Positions 44,098 through 53,330 of a stretch of 64,000 bases of DNA are shown piece after piece. The translations under genes were made by a program, and so were the position numbers. The DNA is from Bacteroides sp. CAG:770 (GTDB lineage: Bacteria > Bacteroidota > Bacteroidia > Bacteroidales > UBA932), in contig FR890577.1 in assembly GCA_000435075.1 (NCBI GenBank), forward strand, positions 1 to 64,000. The letters are read 5' to 3'. Each line of letters begins with the position of its first letter. The first letter of the stretch is position 1. The notes beneath the pieces were generated by a model. The model saw only the letters and a list, made by a program, of their open reading frames with translations. It made no database searches and was not told the DNA's origin.

Positions 44098-46170
44098 ATG
44101 GGAAACAACACAATGACAATCGACACAACAAACAGACAGCAGATGCTCGCATACGAGCTCATCGCCAACACAAACTCTAGCTTCTTCCTCACCGGACGCG
44201 CCGGCTCAGGAAAAACAACCTTCCTGAATAACGTTCAGAAGATGGTCAAGGACAAGCAGTTCCTCACCCTAGCGCCAACCGGCGTAGCAGCCATCCTTGC
44301 AGGTGGAGATACCATCCATTCCTTCTTCGGACTCCCGATGCAGGTCTGCACTCCGGGCACGGTAGGAAAGATGAGTCAAGCAAAGATTCTCACACTCCTC
44401 CATGCCGACACTATCATCATCGACGAGGTCTCCATGGCCCGATGTGATCTCATCGACGCCATTGATTTCACAATGCGCTACTACATGCGCAACAACCTCT
44501 CCTTTGGTGGCAAGCAGATGGTGTTCGTCGGCGATATGTTCCAGCTTCCTCCGGTAAGCAGAGCAGCCGACAGAGAAGTTCTCCAGGACATCTACCGCAC
44601 CGATAGTTTCTTCTTCTATCAGGCAAACGCCATCAAGCGTCTCCGCCTTGTGAAGATTGAATTCGAAAAAGTGTACCGCCAGGAAGATGCAGATTTCCTC
44701 AAACTTCTGGACAATGTCCGCCTTCACAGAGTCACACCGTTCGACCTTATGAGGCTTAACACAAGGCTTCGCACCCCTTCCAAAGCCGATGGCGCAGTCA
44801 TCACTCTTGCTTCACGCAATGAGACCGCAGATCATATCAACCAGAGCCGCCTTGATGCTATTGAAGCCCCAGAGTTCTCGTTTGAGGGCACGGTAGAAGG
44901 CATTTTCGACGAAAAGCGATTCCCTGTAGAAAAGACACTCCGTCTGAAGGTTGGTGCTCAGGTCATGTTCACTCGCAACGACTCGCACCGCCGTTGGGCA
45001 AACGGAACACTTGCAACAGTCAGCGAGCTCAGTGAGAACGAGATTAAGGTCTCACTTACAACCGGAGAAACCTATCAGGTGGATTGCTGTTCTTGGGAGT
45101 CTTTTGCCTATGATTACGACAGCGAGGCCAAGAAACTCAAGAAAGAGATTCAGGGGACCTTCACTCAGTACCCGCTGAAACTGGCCTGGGCAATCACCAT
45201 CCATAAAAGTCAAGGCACAACCTTCGACAAGATGGTCCTCGACCTCAGCAAAGGCATTTTTGCACCAGGACAACTCTACGTTGCCCTCAGCCGTGTGAAG
45301 TCGCTTGATGGCCTCTTCCTCACAAGGAGTATCATTCATCAGTATGCACGCACCAGTCAGGAGGTTCTCAACTTCGCCGGAGACTACAACAACCTGCAGA
45401 GAGTGACAAACGAGATCGAAAGCGGCAAAGCAGTGTATGCAGCTTTCAAGGAGAACGACTATGACACTGCAGCCGTACAGTACCTTCGCCTAATTCAAAG
45501 GAAAACAAAAGAAGGCGACATCGCAGAGGCAATGCATCAGGCCAAGCGCTTGATGAGCACGATGATCTCGGACGAGGCTCTATTTGGAGCAATAAAGGGT
45601 GTCCCGGAAACACTCACAGCGTCCCGCAGTTGGGACGAAGAGTTCCTTGTGGCCCTCCTTGCGCTCTACAGCGGTGACTACGAACTCACCGTCGATTGCT
45701 GCAACGACTTGCTCATCCGTCAACCTTGTGCAGATGTCCTCTTTATCAAGGCAAGAGCGCTTGCGATGCTCGGACGCGACATGGAGGCAGACAAGGTCAA
45801 CGTCACATTGGCCGACTTCTTTGACATGTCGACTCCGGATGCCAAGGTACTCTACGAGATTGCTATGCTCAACGACAGAATCGGCGACCCTTGCCTAGAC
45901 TACATGAAAAGTCTTGTCGATATTCGTCCGAAATATGACCGAGGCATTATCGCAATGAGAAACCTTCTAAGTCATGCAGACATCAAGGTCGAAACAGATC
46001 CCGACAAGGAAAACGAGCTTGTTGATGCCTTCAACTCAGACATGTCTGATGAAGATTTCGAACAGAAGCTGAAAATGGCCCGCAAGGACGCAGCCAAGAG
46101 CGTTACAGACCTTGTAAACCGCATCAGAAGTATGTCGTTTAATCAAGATTCCGAACTGGAAAATGCCTAA
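44098..46170 (+). CDS. PIF1-type superfamily 1 helicase
   Basis: A 690-residue SF1B helicase. Motif I is LTGRAGSGKTTF (about 31-42), Ia APTGVAA, motif II IIIDEVSM, motif III GDMFQLPPV, then, late in the core, AITIHKSQGTTFDKMVLD and YVALSRVKSLDGL (motifs V and VI). The helicase core ends near 450; the remaining 240 residues are helical and TPR-like (ALYSGDYELTVDCCNDLL). PIF1 proteins unwind DNA 5' to 3' and are frequent on Bacteroidales mobile elements. It ends the operon with paralogues A and B. Confidence 0.88.
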   Translation: MGNNTMTIDTTNRQQMLAYELIANTNSSFFLTGRAGSGKTTFLNNVQKMVKDKQFLTLAPTGVAAILAGGDTIHSFFGLPMQVCTPGTVGKMSQAKILTLLHADTIIIDEVSMARCDLIDAIDFTMRYYMRNNLSFGGKQMVFVGDMFQLPPVSRAADREVLQDIYRTDSFFFYQANAIKRLRLVKIEFEKVYRQEDADFLKLLDNVRLHRVTPFDLMRLNTRLRTPSKADGAVITLASRNETADHINQSRLDAIEAPEFSFEGTVEGIFDEKRFPVEKTLRLKVGAQVMFTRNDSHRRWANGTLATVSELSENEIKVSLTTGETYQVDCCSWESFAYDYDSEAKKLKKEIQGTFTQYPLKLAWAITIHKSQGTTFDKMVLDLSKGIFAPGQLYVALSRVKSLDGLFLTRSIIHQYARTSQEVLNFAGDYNNLQRVTNEIESGKAVYAAFKENDYDTAAVQYLRLIQRKTKEGDIAEAMHQAKRLMSTMISDEALFGAIKGVPETLTASRSWDEEFLVALLALYSGDYELTVDCCNDLLIRQPCADVLFIKARALAMLGRDMEADKVNVTLADFFDMSTPDAKVLYEIAMLNDRIGDPCLDYMKSLVDIRPKYDRGIIAMRNLLSHADIKVETDPDKENELVDAFNSDMSDEDFEQKLKMARKDAAKSVTDLVNRIRSMSFNQDSELENA

Positions 46171-46235
46171 GTCTTCCAGGTTCTACGCTCCCCAGACTCG
46201 CAACAGACAAAACAAGAACAAACACAAAACTGCCC

Positions 46236-46340
46236 ATGACAGAAGAACAGAAAACGCAGACACAGACAAATCAGGAACAAGGAGAACATACAACTGCGCT
46301 CGTACCGGGTGCTACAGAGGTCAGCCCAATCTCGATGTAA
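46236..46340 (+). CDS. Short hypothetical frame after the helicase, perhaps disrupted
   Basis: A 34-codon frame (MTEEQKTQTQTNQEQGEH, then TTALVPGATEV) begins 65 bases after the helicase stop and looks like a genuine acidic/Gln-rich start. It ends where a different frame (46163-46633) continues with coding-like sequence (VKGFNIKPLMYVCEAVRRVF). Either a frameshift has broken a gene, or an IS66 insertion joined unrelated parts. I cannot decide which. Confidence 0.3.
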   Translation: MTEEQKTQTQTNQEQGEHTTALVPGATEVSPISM

Positions 46341-46450
46341 AGGGCTTTAACATCAAGCCATTGATGTATGTCTGCGAGGCCGTAAGACGTGTCTTCCCCT
46401 CCAAACAGAAACTCACGCTTGACCAAATCAAGCGTTTCATCAGAACGGAA

Positions 46451-46726
46451 GGATTCTTCCCTGTGAGCATCAACCACGCGGGGAAGGTCGTCCTCACCAG
46501 CGGACAGGGGATGAGCTCAATGAAAATGGCTCATCCCGTTTGCGAAATCGTCTTTCCGAATGGCGTGACTATCCGCCTGTCCAGAGAGATCTCCGCGCAG
46601 ACGCTCAGCCTGATGATTACGATAGGGCGATAGCGGATGTTTAGCCTGACAGACACCAACAGGTTCTTCTTGTATCCGCATCCAACGGAAATGTGCAAGA
46701 GTTTCTACACGCAGAGCAGCATCTAG
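46451..46726 (+). mobile_element. IS66-family remnant: end of tnpA and start of tnpB
   Basis: Frame 1 up to 46633 ends with CEIVFPNGVTIRLSREISAQ, the pattern of the C-terminus of IS66 TnpA (orf1) proteins. Four bases on, an ATG at 46637 opens MFSLTDTNRFFLYPHPTEMC, the typical N-terminus of IS66 TnpB, but it stops after 29 residues at 46726. The DDE transposase TnpC and the terminal repeats are not seen. The left limit is approximate. This is a decayed insertion near the right end of the island. Confidence 0.65.
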
Positions 46727-46780
46727 TTCATTAAGCGTGTCACAGATCAATAGTATCTTTTATTTTTGACTAGAAAAGAT

Positions 46781-46788
46781 TATCTTTG
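46781..46788 (+). promoter_or_regulatory. -7 promoter box of the AAA/PD-(D/E)XK gene
   Basis: TATCTTTG is a perfect -7 match 56 bases before the ATG at 46845. The TTTG at 46765-46768 is only 12 bases away, too close for a standard -33. Confidence 0.5.
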
Positions 46789-46844
46789 TATAATCTGGAC
46801 AGACGGTTTCTGACCGGACAGAATATAATTATGGAGGACGGAAT

Positions 46845-48383
46845 ATGTTGTACCCGATAGGAATACAGAGTTTTGAAAAGATTCGCACCGGAGGATTTGT
46901 TTATGTAGATAAAACAGCCTTGATTTATAGGCTGGCAGCCTCTGGGCAGTATTATTTTCTAAGTCGTCCGAGACGATTTGGAAAGAGTCTGCTCGTATCG
47001 ACTATGGAGGCTTACTTCAGTGGAAGAAAAGACCTTTTCGAGGGACTTGCGATGGAGTCTCTGGAGAAGGACTGGACGGAATATCCTGTCCTGCATCTGG
47101 ATTTGACAGGAAGTCCTTATACTGAACTTTCCCAACTCAAGATCAACTTGGATCAACATCTGCGGAACTGGGAATCTCTCTACAATGTGACTGTCGTACC
47201 GGAGGACTTGTCGTCAAGATTTAAGAATATTATCGATGCCGCATACCGGAAGACCGGCCAGAAAGTCGTCATCCTAATTGATGAATATGAAAAACCAATA
47301 ATCGACAACATTGACAATCCTGAACTTATGGAGCAGTTCAGGCGCGAGCTTCAGGGATTCTACAGCGTCATAAAGGGTAAGGACAATGCCATCAGATTCG
47401 CATTCCTGACGGGAGTGACCAAGCTTGGTAAAATGAGCATTTTCAGCGGCCTTAACAATCTGAATGACATATCGATGGATGCAAGATATGCTGATATCTG
47501 CGGAATAACGGAGCAGGAATTGAAGTCATATTTCGGTGAAAGCGTAAAGACTCTGGCTGAGATGAACGGACTTTCGGAAGAAGATTGCTACAAGAAATTG
47601 GCATCAATGTATGATGGGTATCATTTCCATTATAGATCACCTGGCATATACAACCCGTTCAGTCTTCTCAACACATTTAACGCCAATGAGTTCCGGATGT
47701 ACTGGTTCGAGACTGGGACGCCGACATTTCTGGTGAGATACCTGAAGCAGGGGAATTATAATCTGGACAATATCGCGAAAAACGATGTTTCGGTGGAAAC
47801 TCTGACAGGAGCGAACTATGTGAGCCCCGCTCCGATAACATTGATGTACCAGGCGGGATATCTGACGATAAAGGATTATGACCAGAGATTCAATACGTAT
47901 AATCTTGACTACCCTAACGAAGAGGTGAAGAGCGGATTCCTGAATTCGTTAAGTCATCTTTATGCTCCGGCATTGGCAGGCGGCGAACTGTCTGTCTATC
48001 AATTTATACGCGACATTGAAAAGGGCAATACCAAGTCATTCATGGACCGTCTCACTGCATTTTTCGCAGGAAACAGTTACATGATTCAGGGCGACCTGGA
48101 GCTGTACTTCCAGAATGTGATGTCGATAATGCTAAAAATGATGGGGCTCTATGTCAAGACCGAATACCAGACATCCAACGGCAGGATTGACATTGTCTTC
48201 GATACCGACAGGTATGTCTATATCATTGAACTGAAGCGAGATGAATCCGCCGAAGTTGCACTGAGACAAATCGAGGAGAAGGGTTATGACAAACCGTTCC
48301 TCGCCAGCGGCAAGCATATAATCAAACTCGGCATCAATTTCTCGTCCGAAACCAAAACCATTGACGACTGGGCTGAGGCGTGA
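46845..48383 (+). CDS. AAA-ATPase-like / PD-(D/E)XK nuclease-domain protein
   Basis: A 512-residue protein of a family very common in Bacteroidales. The N-terminal AAA-ATPase_like domain has the opening IGIQSFEKIRTGGFVYVDKT, Walker A-like SRPRRFGKSLL (near 43) and Walker B VVILIDEYEKPI. The C-terminal PDDEXK_9 nuclease-like domain reads GRIDIVFDTDRYVYIIELKRD, with Asp and ELK as the catalytic pair. Function is not known; mobile or defence-linked roles are suspected because copies are numerous and variable. It carries the first CATTGAC heptamers (47308 and 48361) after the long gap in the island. Confidence 0.88.
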   Translation: MLYPIGIQSFEKIRTGGFVYVDKTALIYRLAASGQYYFLSRPRRFGKSLLVSTMEAYFSGRKDLFEGLAMESLEKDWTEYPVLHLDLTGSPYTELSQLKINLDQHLRNWESLYNVTVVPEDLSSRFKNIIDAAYRKTGQKVVILIDEYEKPIIDNIDNPELMEQFRRELQGFYSVIKGKDNAIRFAFLTGVTKLGKMSIFSGLNNLNDISMDARYADICGITEQELKSYFGESVKTLAEMNGLSEEDCYKKLASMYDGYHFHYRSPGIYNPFSLLNTFNANEFRMYWFETGTPTFLVRYLKQGNYNLDNIAKNDVSVETLTGANYVSPAPITLMYQAGYLTIKDYDQRFNTYNLDYPNEEVKSGFLNSLSHLYAPALAGGELSVYQFIRDIEKGNTKSFMDRLTAFFAGNSYMIQGDLELYFQNVMSIMLKMMGLYVKTEYQTSNGRIDIVFDTDRYVYIIELKRDESAEVALRQIEEKGYDKPFLASGKHIIKLGINFSSETKTIDDWAEA

Positions 48384-48567
48384 CGACAATTAGCTGATAC
48401 TGACAAAGCATCACACAGATTCGCGCAGACAGTTCACGGTCCAGAATCATTTTCCTTCCGGCATTCATGAGCCTCTCCGCTTCTGAGAGCGCAAGTTTCG
48501 TATTGCCATCGGTCAGCCAATCATCATCAGTATAGAGATGATATTGCGTCAATGTCTGCAAATTCAC
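48334..48567 (-). CDS. Possible small hypothetical protein
   Basis: A 77-codon minus-strand frame whose first 60 residues read like protein (YTDDDWLTDGNTKLALSEAE, then KMILDREL). It overlaps the end of the AAA/PD-(D/E)XK gene by 50 bases, tail to tail. I know no family for it and see no promoter; it could be a fragment. Confidence 0.3.
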   Translation of the reverse strand: MNLQTLTQYHLYTDDDWLTDGNTKLALSEAERLMNAGRKMILDRELSARICVMLCQYQLIVVTPQPSRQWFWFRTRN

Positions 48568-48590
48568 CTAAAGAATGCATAGCGGGCACA

Positions 48591-48629
48591 ATAAAAGCAC
48601 TTCCCGCAAACTCAATCCGCAAGAAGTGC
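48591..48629 (-). terminator. Intrinsic terminator of the glycine-cleavage operon
   Basis: On the minus strand GCACTTC (48623-48629) and GAAGTGC (48597-48603) pair perfectly around a 19-base loop and are followed by TTTTAT. It starts 25 bases after the lpdA stop. Confidence 0.75.
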
Positions 48630-48654
48630 AATCAAATTACTGATATACTCCAGG

Positions 48655-50082
48655 CTACTGTCTTACCGCAGTCAGAATAACCTCTGACAGAGTAGGATGC
48701 GCATGGATGATATGTGCCAGTGATTCAGCCGTAGCTTTGAAATTCATCAGAGCGGCAATCTCCTGAACGATGTCAGCAGAATGGGCTCCGAAGATATGGC
48801 AGCCGAGAATCTGGCGATCCTTGATTTCGACACCTGCAGCATCTTTCTGATCACCATCAGCGACAACGACCTTGCAATATCCGTCAGGCTCACCCATCGA
48901 AATCGCCTTTCCGTTGGCCCTGTAGAAAGACTTGTGACACTTGACAGCAATGCCTTCCGCTTTGCAGTCATCCTCAGTACGTCCCACTACTGCAGCTTCC
49001 GGTACAGTAAACACAGCAGCAGGAACGATGTCCAGACGGATACCGTCAGCCAAAGGACAAGCAGGAACATTGACCGCCGCCTCTTCTAGTATGGTATTCA
49101 ATGCCCTCTCACCTTCGAATGTCGCAACGTGAGCCAGCATCATACCGCCACGCACGTCTCCGATAGCAAAGATATTCGGAACAGAAGTCCTCATATTAGC
49201 ATCCGTCACGATTCCCTTAGGAGAGAATTCGATGCCGACATCGGCAAGATTCAGCGTCGAAACGGCAGGTCTGCGTCCTACAGCCATAAGAACCTTGTCC
49301 GCGTCCACAACGAACTCCTTGTCCTTCTTCATGTATTTGACCTGAAGAGAAGCACCATTTTCAATGATAGCCTGTACCTGGGCAGCAGTCTCGATAGTCA
49401 TTCCGCGCTTTCCGAGCGACTGCTTCAGCCTCTTGGCCAAATCAGTATCGAAACGAGGAAGAATATCCTTGCAATACTCCAGAACAGTTACTTCTGAACC
49501 GAGACTGGTGAAAATCGAAGCGAACTCAAGTCCGATGACACCTGCACCGATAACGCAAAGACGCTTAGGAATTTCTGTCAATGTAAGGATTTCCCTTGAA
49601 GTCAGGACGCCTTTCGCATCGCATCCCGGAATCGGCAAACTTGCAGATACTGAGCCTGTTGCCACGAAAATGTAATCAGAAGCCAACTCAGCAACCTCTC
49701 CATTTTCAGCCTCGACAAGAACAGTACGAGCATCCTTGAAAGACGCCTTTCCATAGTAAAGATGAATCAACTTGTTCTTCATGAGGAACTCGATTCCTCC
49801 CCTTAGCTGATCCACCACGGCATCCTTACGCTCGACAGCTTTCTTCATGTCGAATCCGGGATTGAAGCCCTCCGGCATTGACACACCGAACTCCCCTGCC
49901 CTGCGGATATCCTCATACACTTCCGCTGCGCGGCAGAGTGCTTTCGTCGGGATACAGCCTTCATTGAGGCAAGTACCGCCGAGAGGTCCGAAAGACACAA
50001 GATTAACTTCAATTCCTTTCGCGGCAGCCGCAACCGCAGTCTCATAACCGCCTGGTCCGGCACCGATAATTGTCAACGTCAT
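48655..50082 (-). CDS. lpdA: Dihydrolipoyl dehydrogenase (L-protein)
   Basis: A 475-residue flavoprotein disulfide reductase that reoxidises dihydrolipoyl-H protein with NAD. The FAD motif IIGAGPGGYETAVAAAAKG opens the protein; the redox disulfide is in GGTCLNEGCIPTKAL (near 38-52); the NAD motif is VIGAGVIGLEFASIF; the second FAD contact is NIFAIGDVRGGMMLAH; the C-terminal active base is in HAHPTLSE. It ends the operon, 12 bases after gcvPB, so it is the glycine-cleavage L-protein; it could also serve 2-oxoacid dehydrogenases. Confidence 0.96.
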   Translation of the reverse strand: MTLTIIGAGPGGYETAVAAAAKGIEVNLVSFGPLGGTCLNEGCIPTKALCRAAEVYEDIRRAGEFGVSMPEGFNPGFDMKKAVERKDAVVDQLRGGIEFLMKNKLIHLYYGKASFKDARTVLVEAENGEVAELASDYIFVATGSVSASLPIPGCDAKGVLTSREILTLTEIPKRLCVIGAGVIGLEFASIFTSLGSEVTVLEYCKDILPRFDTDLAKRLKQSLGKRGMTIETAAQVQAIIENGASLQVKYMKKDKEFVVDADKVLMAVGRRPAVSTLNLADVGIEFSPKGIVTDANMRTSVPNIFAIGDVRGGMMLAHVATFEGERALNTILEEAAVNVPACPLADGIRLDIVPAAVFTVPEAAVVGRTEDDCKAEGIAVKCHKSFYRANGKAISMGEPDGYCKVVVADGDQKDAAGVEIKDRQILGCHIFGAHSADIVQEIAALMNFKATAESLAHIIHAHPTLSEVILTAVRQ

Positions 50083-50094
50083 AGCAAAAAACCT

Positions 50095-51585
50095 TTATGC
50101 GTCCCAGTATTTCAATATTGGCTGACGTGCCGCACGGGTCTCATCAGGACGTGAAATAGGAGTATTGTGAGGAGCAGTCTTGAGGACTGAAGGATCCTCG
50201 GCAGCCTCCGCAGCAATCTTGTGCATCACGTCAATGAATGAATCTATCGTCTCCAGAGACTCTGTCTCAGTAGGCTCGATCATGATAGCCTGATGGAACA
50301 GAAGCGGGAAGTAGATTGTAGGAGCATGGAAGCCGAAATCCAAGAGTCTCTTGGCGACATCCAATGTAGTAGCTCCATGTATCTCCTCACAGCCCTCTGA
50401 AGCAGGACGTGAACCGTCATTGATTAGACCGTCGAATACGAACTCGTGCTTGCAGACAGATGGGATAGGCAGTTTGTAGCTGTCTTTCAGGCACTCCTTG
50501 ATGTAGTTTGCCGAAATAGTAGCGAAACGTCCTGCCATGCGGAGATTCTGACGGCCGAGCATAAGGATATATGCATAAGCGCGCAGAATGACACCGAAGT
50601 TACCCATGAATGCTGAAACCTGGCCCGCGCTCTCAGGACAATCCTTTGCAGTATTTATGCTGAATACGCCATCTTCACCCTTGACAACATGAGGTACAGG
50701 AAGATATGGTATGAGTCTCTCAGCAACTCCGACAGGACCTGAACCAGGACCGCCGCCACCATGAGGTGTCGAGAATGTCTTATGAAGATTCAAGTGCATG
50801 ATATCGAAGCCCATGTCTCCAGGACGAACAACTCCGAGAAGCGGGTTCATATTGGCTCCGTCATAATAGAGGAGACCGCCGCATCCGTGGACGAGGTCCG
50901 CAATCTGACCGATTTCCTTCTCGAAAAGACCGAGAGTATTAGGGTTGGTCATCATGATACCTGCGATATCATCACCGAGAAGCGGTTTGAGGTCAGCGAC
51001 ATCCACGAGACCGTCCGCCTTGGACTTCACGACAACGACATCGAGACCGCAGACTGCAGCACTTGCAGGGTTCGTACCATGAGCACTGTCAGGAACAATC
51101 ACCTTCGTACGTTTTGTATCTCCACGAAGCAAGTGATACTGCCTCATGATCATAAGACCTGTCAACTCGCCATGGGCTCCTGCACAAGGGTCAAATGTAA
51201 AGCCTGACATTCCGGTAATTGCGGAAAGCGACCTCTCCATATTATAATACACCTCGAGCGCGCCCTGAACTGTAGATGCAGGCTGGAGCGGATGCAATCC
51301 GAGGAAACCGGGCATTGCAGCTACTTCCTCATTGATCTTAGGATTATATTTCATGGTGCAGCTTCCCAGAGGATAGAATCCTGTATCAACACCGAAGTTC
51401 ATCTGAGAAAGGTTCGTATAATGACGCACCACATCGACCTCACTCACCTGAGGGAGTGGAAGTTCTGACTTGCGGGACAATGCCTCCGGCATATTCCACA
51501 TGCCGGCCATTTCATTTTCCGGAAGCGAATAGCCTGAACGTCCAGGCTTGGAAAGTTCGAAAACTAATTTATCGTAATACTTCAT
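50095..51585 (-). CDS. gcvPB: Glycine dehydrogenase (decarboxylating) subunit 2
   Basis: A 496-residue beta subunit of the split P-protein, which decarboxylates glycine with PLP and passes aminomethyl to lipoyl-GcvH. The PLP-lysine segment is HLNLHKTFSTPHGGGGPG, with the glycine-rich loop characteristic of GcvP. The N-terminus SLPENEMAGMWNMPEA and the segment YPLGSCTMKYNPK also fit. In this organism GcvP is split in two genes, as in many Bacteroidales relatives and Gram-positives. It starts 14 bases after gcvPA. Confidence 0.96.
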   Translation of the reverse strand: MKYYDKLVFELSKPGRSGYSLPENEMAGMWNMPEALSRKSELPLPQVSEVDVVRHYTNLSQMNFGVDTGFYPLGSCTMKYNPKINEEVAAMPGFLGLHPLQPASTVQGALEVYYNMERSLSAITGMSGFTFDPCAGAHGELTGLMIMRQYHLLRGDTKRTKVIVPDSAHGTNPASAAVCGLDVVVVKSKADGLVDVADLKPLLGDDIAGIMMTNPNTLGLFEKEIGQIADLVHGCGGLLYYDGANMNPLLGVVRPGDMGFDIMHLNLHKTFSTPHGGGGPGSGPVGVAERLIPYLPVPHVVKGEDGVFSINTAKDCPESAGQVSAFMGNFGVILRAYAYILMLGRQNLRMAGRFATISANYIKECLKDSYKLPIPSVCKHEFVFDGLINDGSRPASEGCEEIHGATTLDVAKRLLDFGFHAPTIYFPLLFHQAIMIEPTETESLETIDSFIDVMHKIAAEAAEDPSVLKTAPHNTPISRPDETRAARQPILKYWDA

Positions 51586-51599
51586 ACTCTTACCGAATT

Positions 51600-52925
51600 T
51601 TATAAAGCCTCGACTGCTGCAACAAGTGCGTCAATATCAGCTTTCGATCTCTTTTCCGTTACACAGAAACTTACATAGCCCTCTTCAGTCTCAAGAGCAC
51701 CGAACATACCTGCATCCAGAAGCGCATTCTGCAGTTTCTCTACAGGAACGAGCGGTTTGAGGACAAATTCCTTCAGGAACGGTACCGTGAACACTTCCTC
51801 GAACTTGCCTGTAGCAAGAAGCCTGTCGTGGAGATAATGTGCACCACAAGCAGACAATTCATTGACCTTACGCAGGCCCTCAGATCCCATAAGAGACATA
51901 TATATGGTGACATACAACGCCATCAGGCTCTGGTTAGAGCAGATGTTGCTGGTTGCCTTCTCTCTACGGATGTGCTGCTCACGTGCCTGAAGTGTAAGCA
52001 CGAAACAACGTCTGCCCTCAGAATCCTCGGTCTGACCTACGATTCTGCCAGGCATCTTGCGGACATAATCCTTGTTGCAAGCCATGAAACCCACATAAGG
52101 ACCGCCATAGCAAAGCGGAATGCCAAGAGGCTGTCCGTCACCGACGGCAACATCGAATCCCCACTCACCAGGAGTCTTTACCACTGCCAATGCTGAAGGG
52201 TCGCAATACTCGACTGCAATACCTTTGGCAGCATGGACGGCATCAGCGAAACCTGTCAAATCCTCAATGATACCGAAGCGGTTCAATGCAGGAACAATGA
52301 TACCAGCGACGTCTCCTGCCTCGAGTTCCTTGTTCAATGCCTCTAGCGAAGTCTGTCCATCTTTCTGTGCGATATATCCGAGCTGGATGCCATGATACTT
52401 CGCATAAGTCTCCACAACACTCTTCACATTAGGAAGAAGAGTATCGGAAAGAAGCACCCTGTTCTTGCGCTTAGCACAAGAGACAGCCATCTTCATGGCC
52501 TCAGCGGCAGCTGTAGGACCGTCATACATCGAAGCATTGGCAATGTCCATTCCTGTCAATGCACAGATCATGCTCTGATATTCGAAGATATACCTCAATG
52601 TTCCCTGAGAAATCTCAGCCTGATACGGAGTATATGCAGTAAGGAACTCTGAACGGGAACAGATATAAGGTACAACTGAAGGAGTATAATGGTCGTAGGC
52701 ACCTGCGCCGGCGAACACTTTCAGTTTGGCATCCTTGCTGTCAAGGTCAGCGAAGAAATCTCTGACCTGCTGCTCAGACATGGCATCAGGAAGGTCATAT
52801 TCCTTCCTGTAAATAAATTTTTCTGGAACATCAGCATAGAGGTCGTCCAAGGACGATACCCCTATGCGGTCCAGCATCAATTTTATATCATCCTCAGTAT
52901 GAGGAAAATACGAAAATGCGCCCAT
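51600..52925 (-). CDS. gcvPA: Glycine dehydrogenase (decarboxylating) subunit 1
   Basis: A 441-residue alpha subunit of the split P-protein. It begins YFPHTEDDIKLMLDRIG, and has GAGAYDHYTPSVVPYI, TPYQAEISQGTLRYIFEYQ, DGPTAAAEA and, near the end, TSNICSNQSLMAL, all typical of GcvPA. It forms a heterodimer or tetramer with GcvPB. It starts 7 bases after gcvH. Length is normal. Confidence 0.96.
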   Translation of the reverse strand: MGAFSYFPHTEDDIKLMLDRIGVSSLDDLYADVPEKFIYRKEYDLPDAMSEQQVRDFFADLDSKDAKLKVFAGAGAYDHYTPSVVPYICSRSEFLTAYTPYQAEISQGTLRYIFEYQSMICALTGMDIANASMYDGPTAAAEAMKMAVSCAKRKNRVLLSDTLLPNVKSVVETYAKYHGIQLGYIAQKDGQTSLEALNKELEAGDVAGIIVPALNRFGIIEDLTGFADAVHAAKGIAVEYCDPSALAVVKTPGEWGFDVAVGDGQPLGIPLCYGGPYVGFMACNKDYVRKMPGRIVGQTEDSEGRRCFVLTLQAREQHIRREKATSNICSNQSLMALYVTIYMSLMGSEGLRKVNELSACGAHYLHDRLLATGKFEEVFTVPFLKEFVLKPLVPVEKLQNALLDAGMFGALETEEGYVSFCVTEKRSKADIDALVAAVEAL

Positions 52926-52932
52926 ATTCAGA

Positions 52933-53313
52933 CTATTTCTCGGTCATTGCTTTGTAACCCTCAGCGTCCATGAGTTCATCCAATTCTGAAGGATCGCTCA
53001 TCTTGACCTTGATAATCCAGTTTGTATAAGGGTCGGAGTTGATAAGCTCAGGCTGGTCCTCGAGTTCATCATTACGCTCTACTACAGTTCCTGTAACAGG
53101 GCATACGAGGTCACTTGAAGCCTTTACGCTCTCGAGTGCTCCGAACTCCTCGTCCTTTGCAACCTCATCATCAACATCAGGCATATCAACATAAGTGATG
53201 TCACCCATTTCGCTCTGTGCGAAGTCTGTTACACCGATGGTTGCAACATCACCTTCAACTTTTACCCACTCGTGTGTCTCGCTATATTTGAGACCTTCAA
53301 TTAATTTGCTCAT
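52933..53313 (-). CDS. gcvH: Glycine cleavage system H protein
   Basis: A 126-residue lipoyl carrier protein that shuttles the aminomethyl group among P, T and L proteins. The lipoylated lysine is Lys64 in ALESVKASSDL; THEWVKVEGD and TDFAQSEMGDITYVD are the family's N-terminal marks. It lies between gcvT and gcvPA; the lplA gene at the head of the operon could supply the lipoyl group. Confidence 0.97.
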   Translation of the reverse strand: MSKLIEGLKYSETHEWVKVEGDVATIGVTDFAQSEMGDITYVDMPDVDDEVAKDEEFGALESVKASSDLVCPVTGTVVERNDELEDQPELINSDPYTNWIIKVKMSDPSELDELMDAEGYKAMTEK

Positions 53314-53330
53314 GATTGTACGTTTTTATG

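Noticed and set aside
46163..46450. First 95 residues of the 46163-46633 frame as a genuine protein N-terminus
   Set aside because: Arg/Asn/Lys-rich low-complexity reading that competes with a more natural short frame at 46236; only the IS66-like end is supported.
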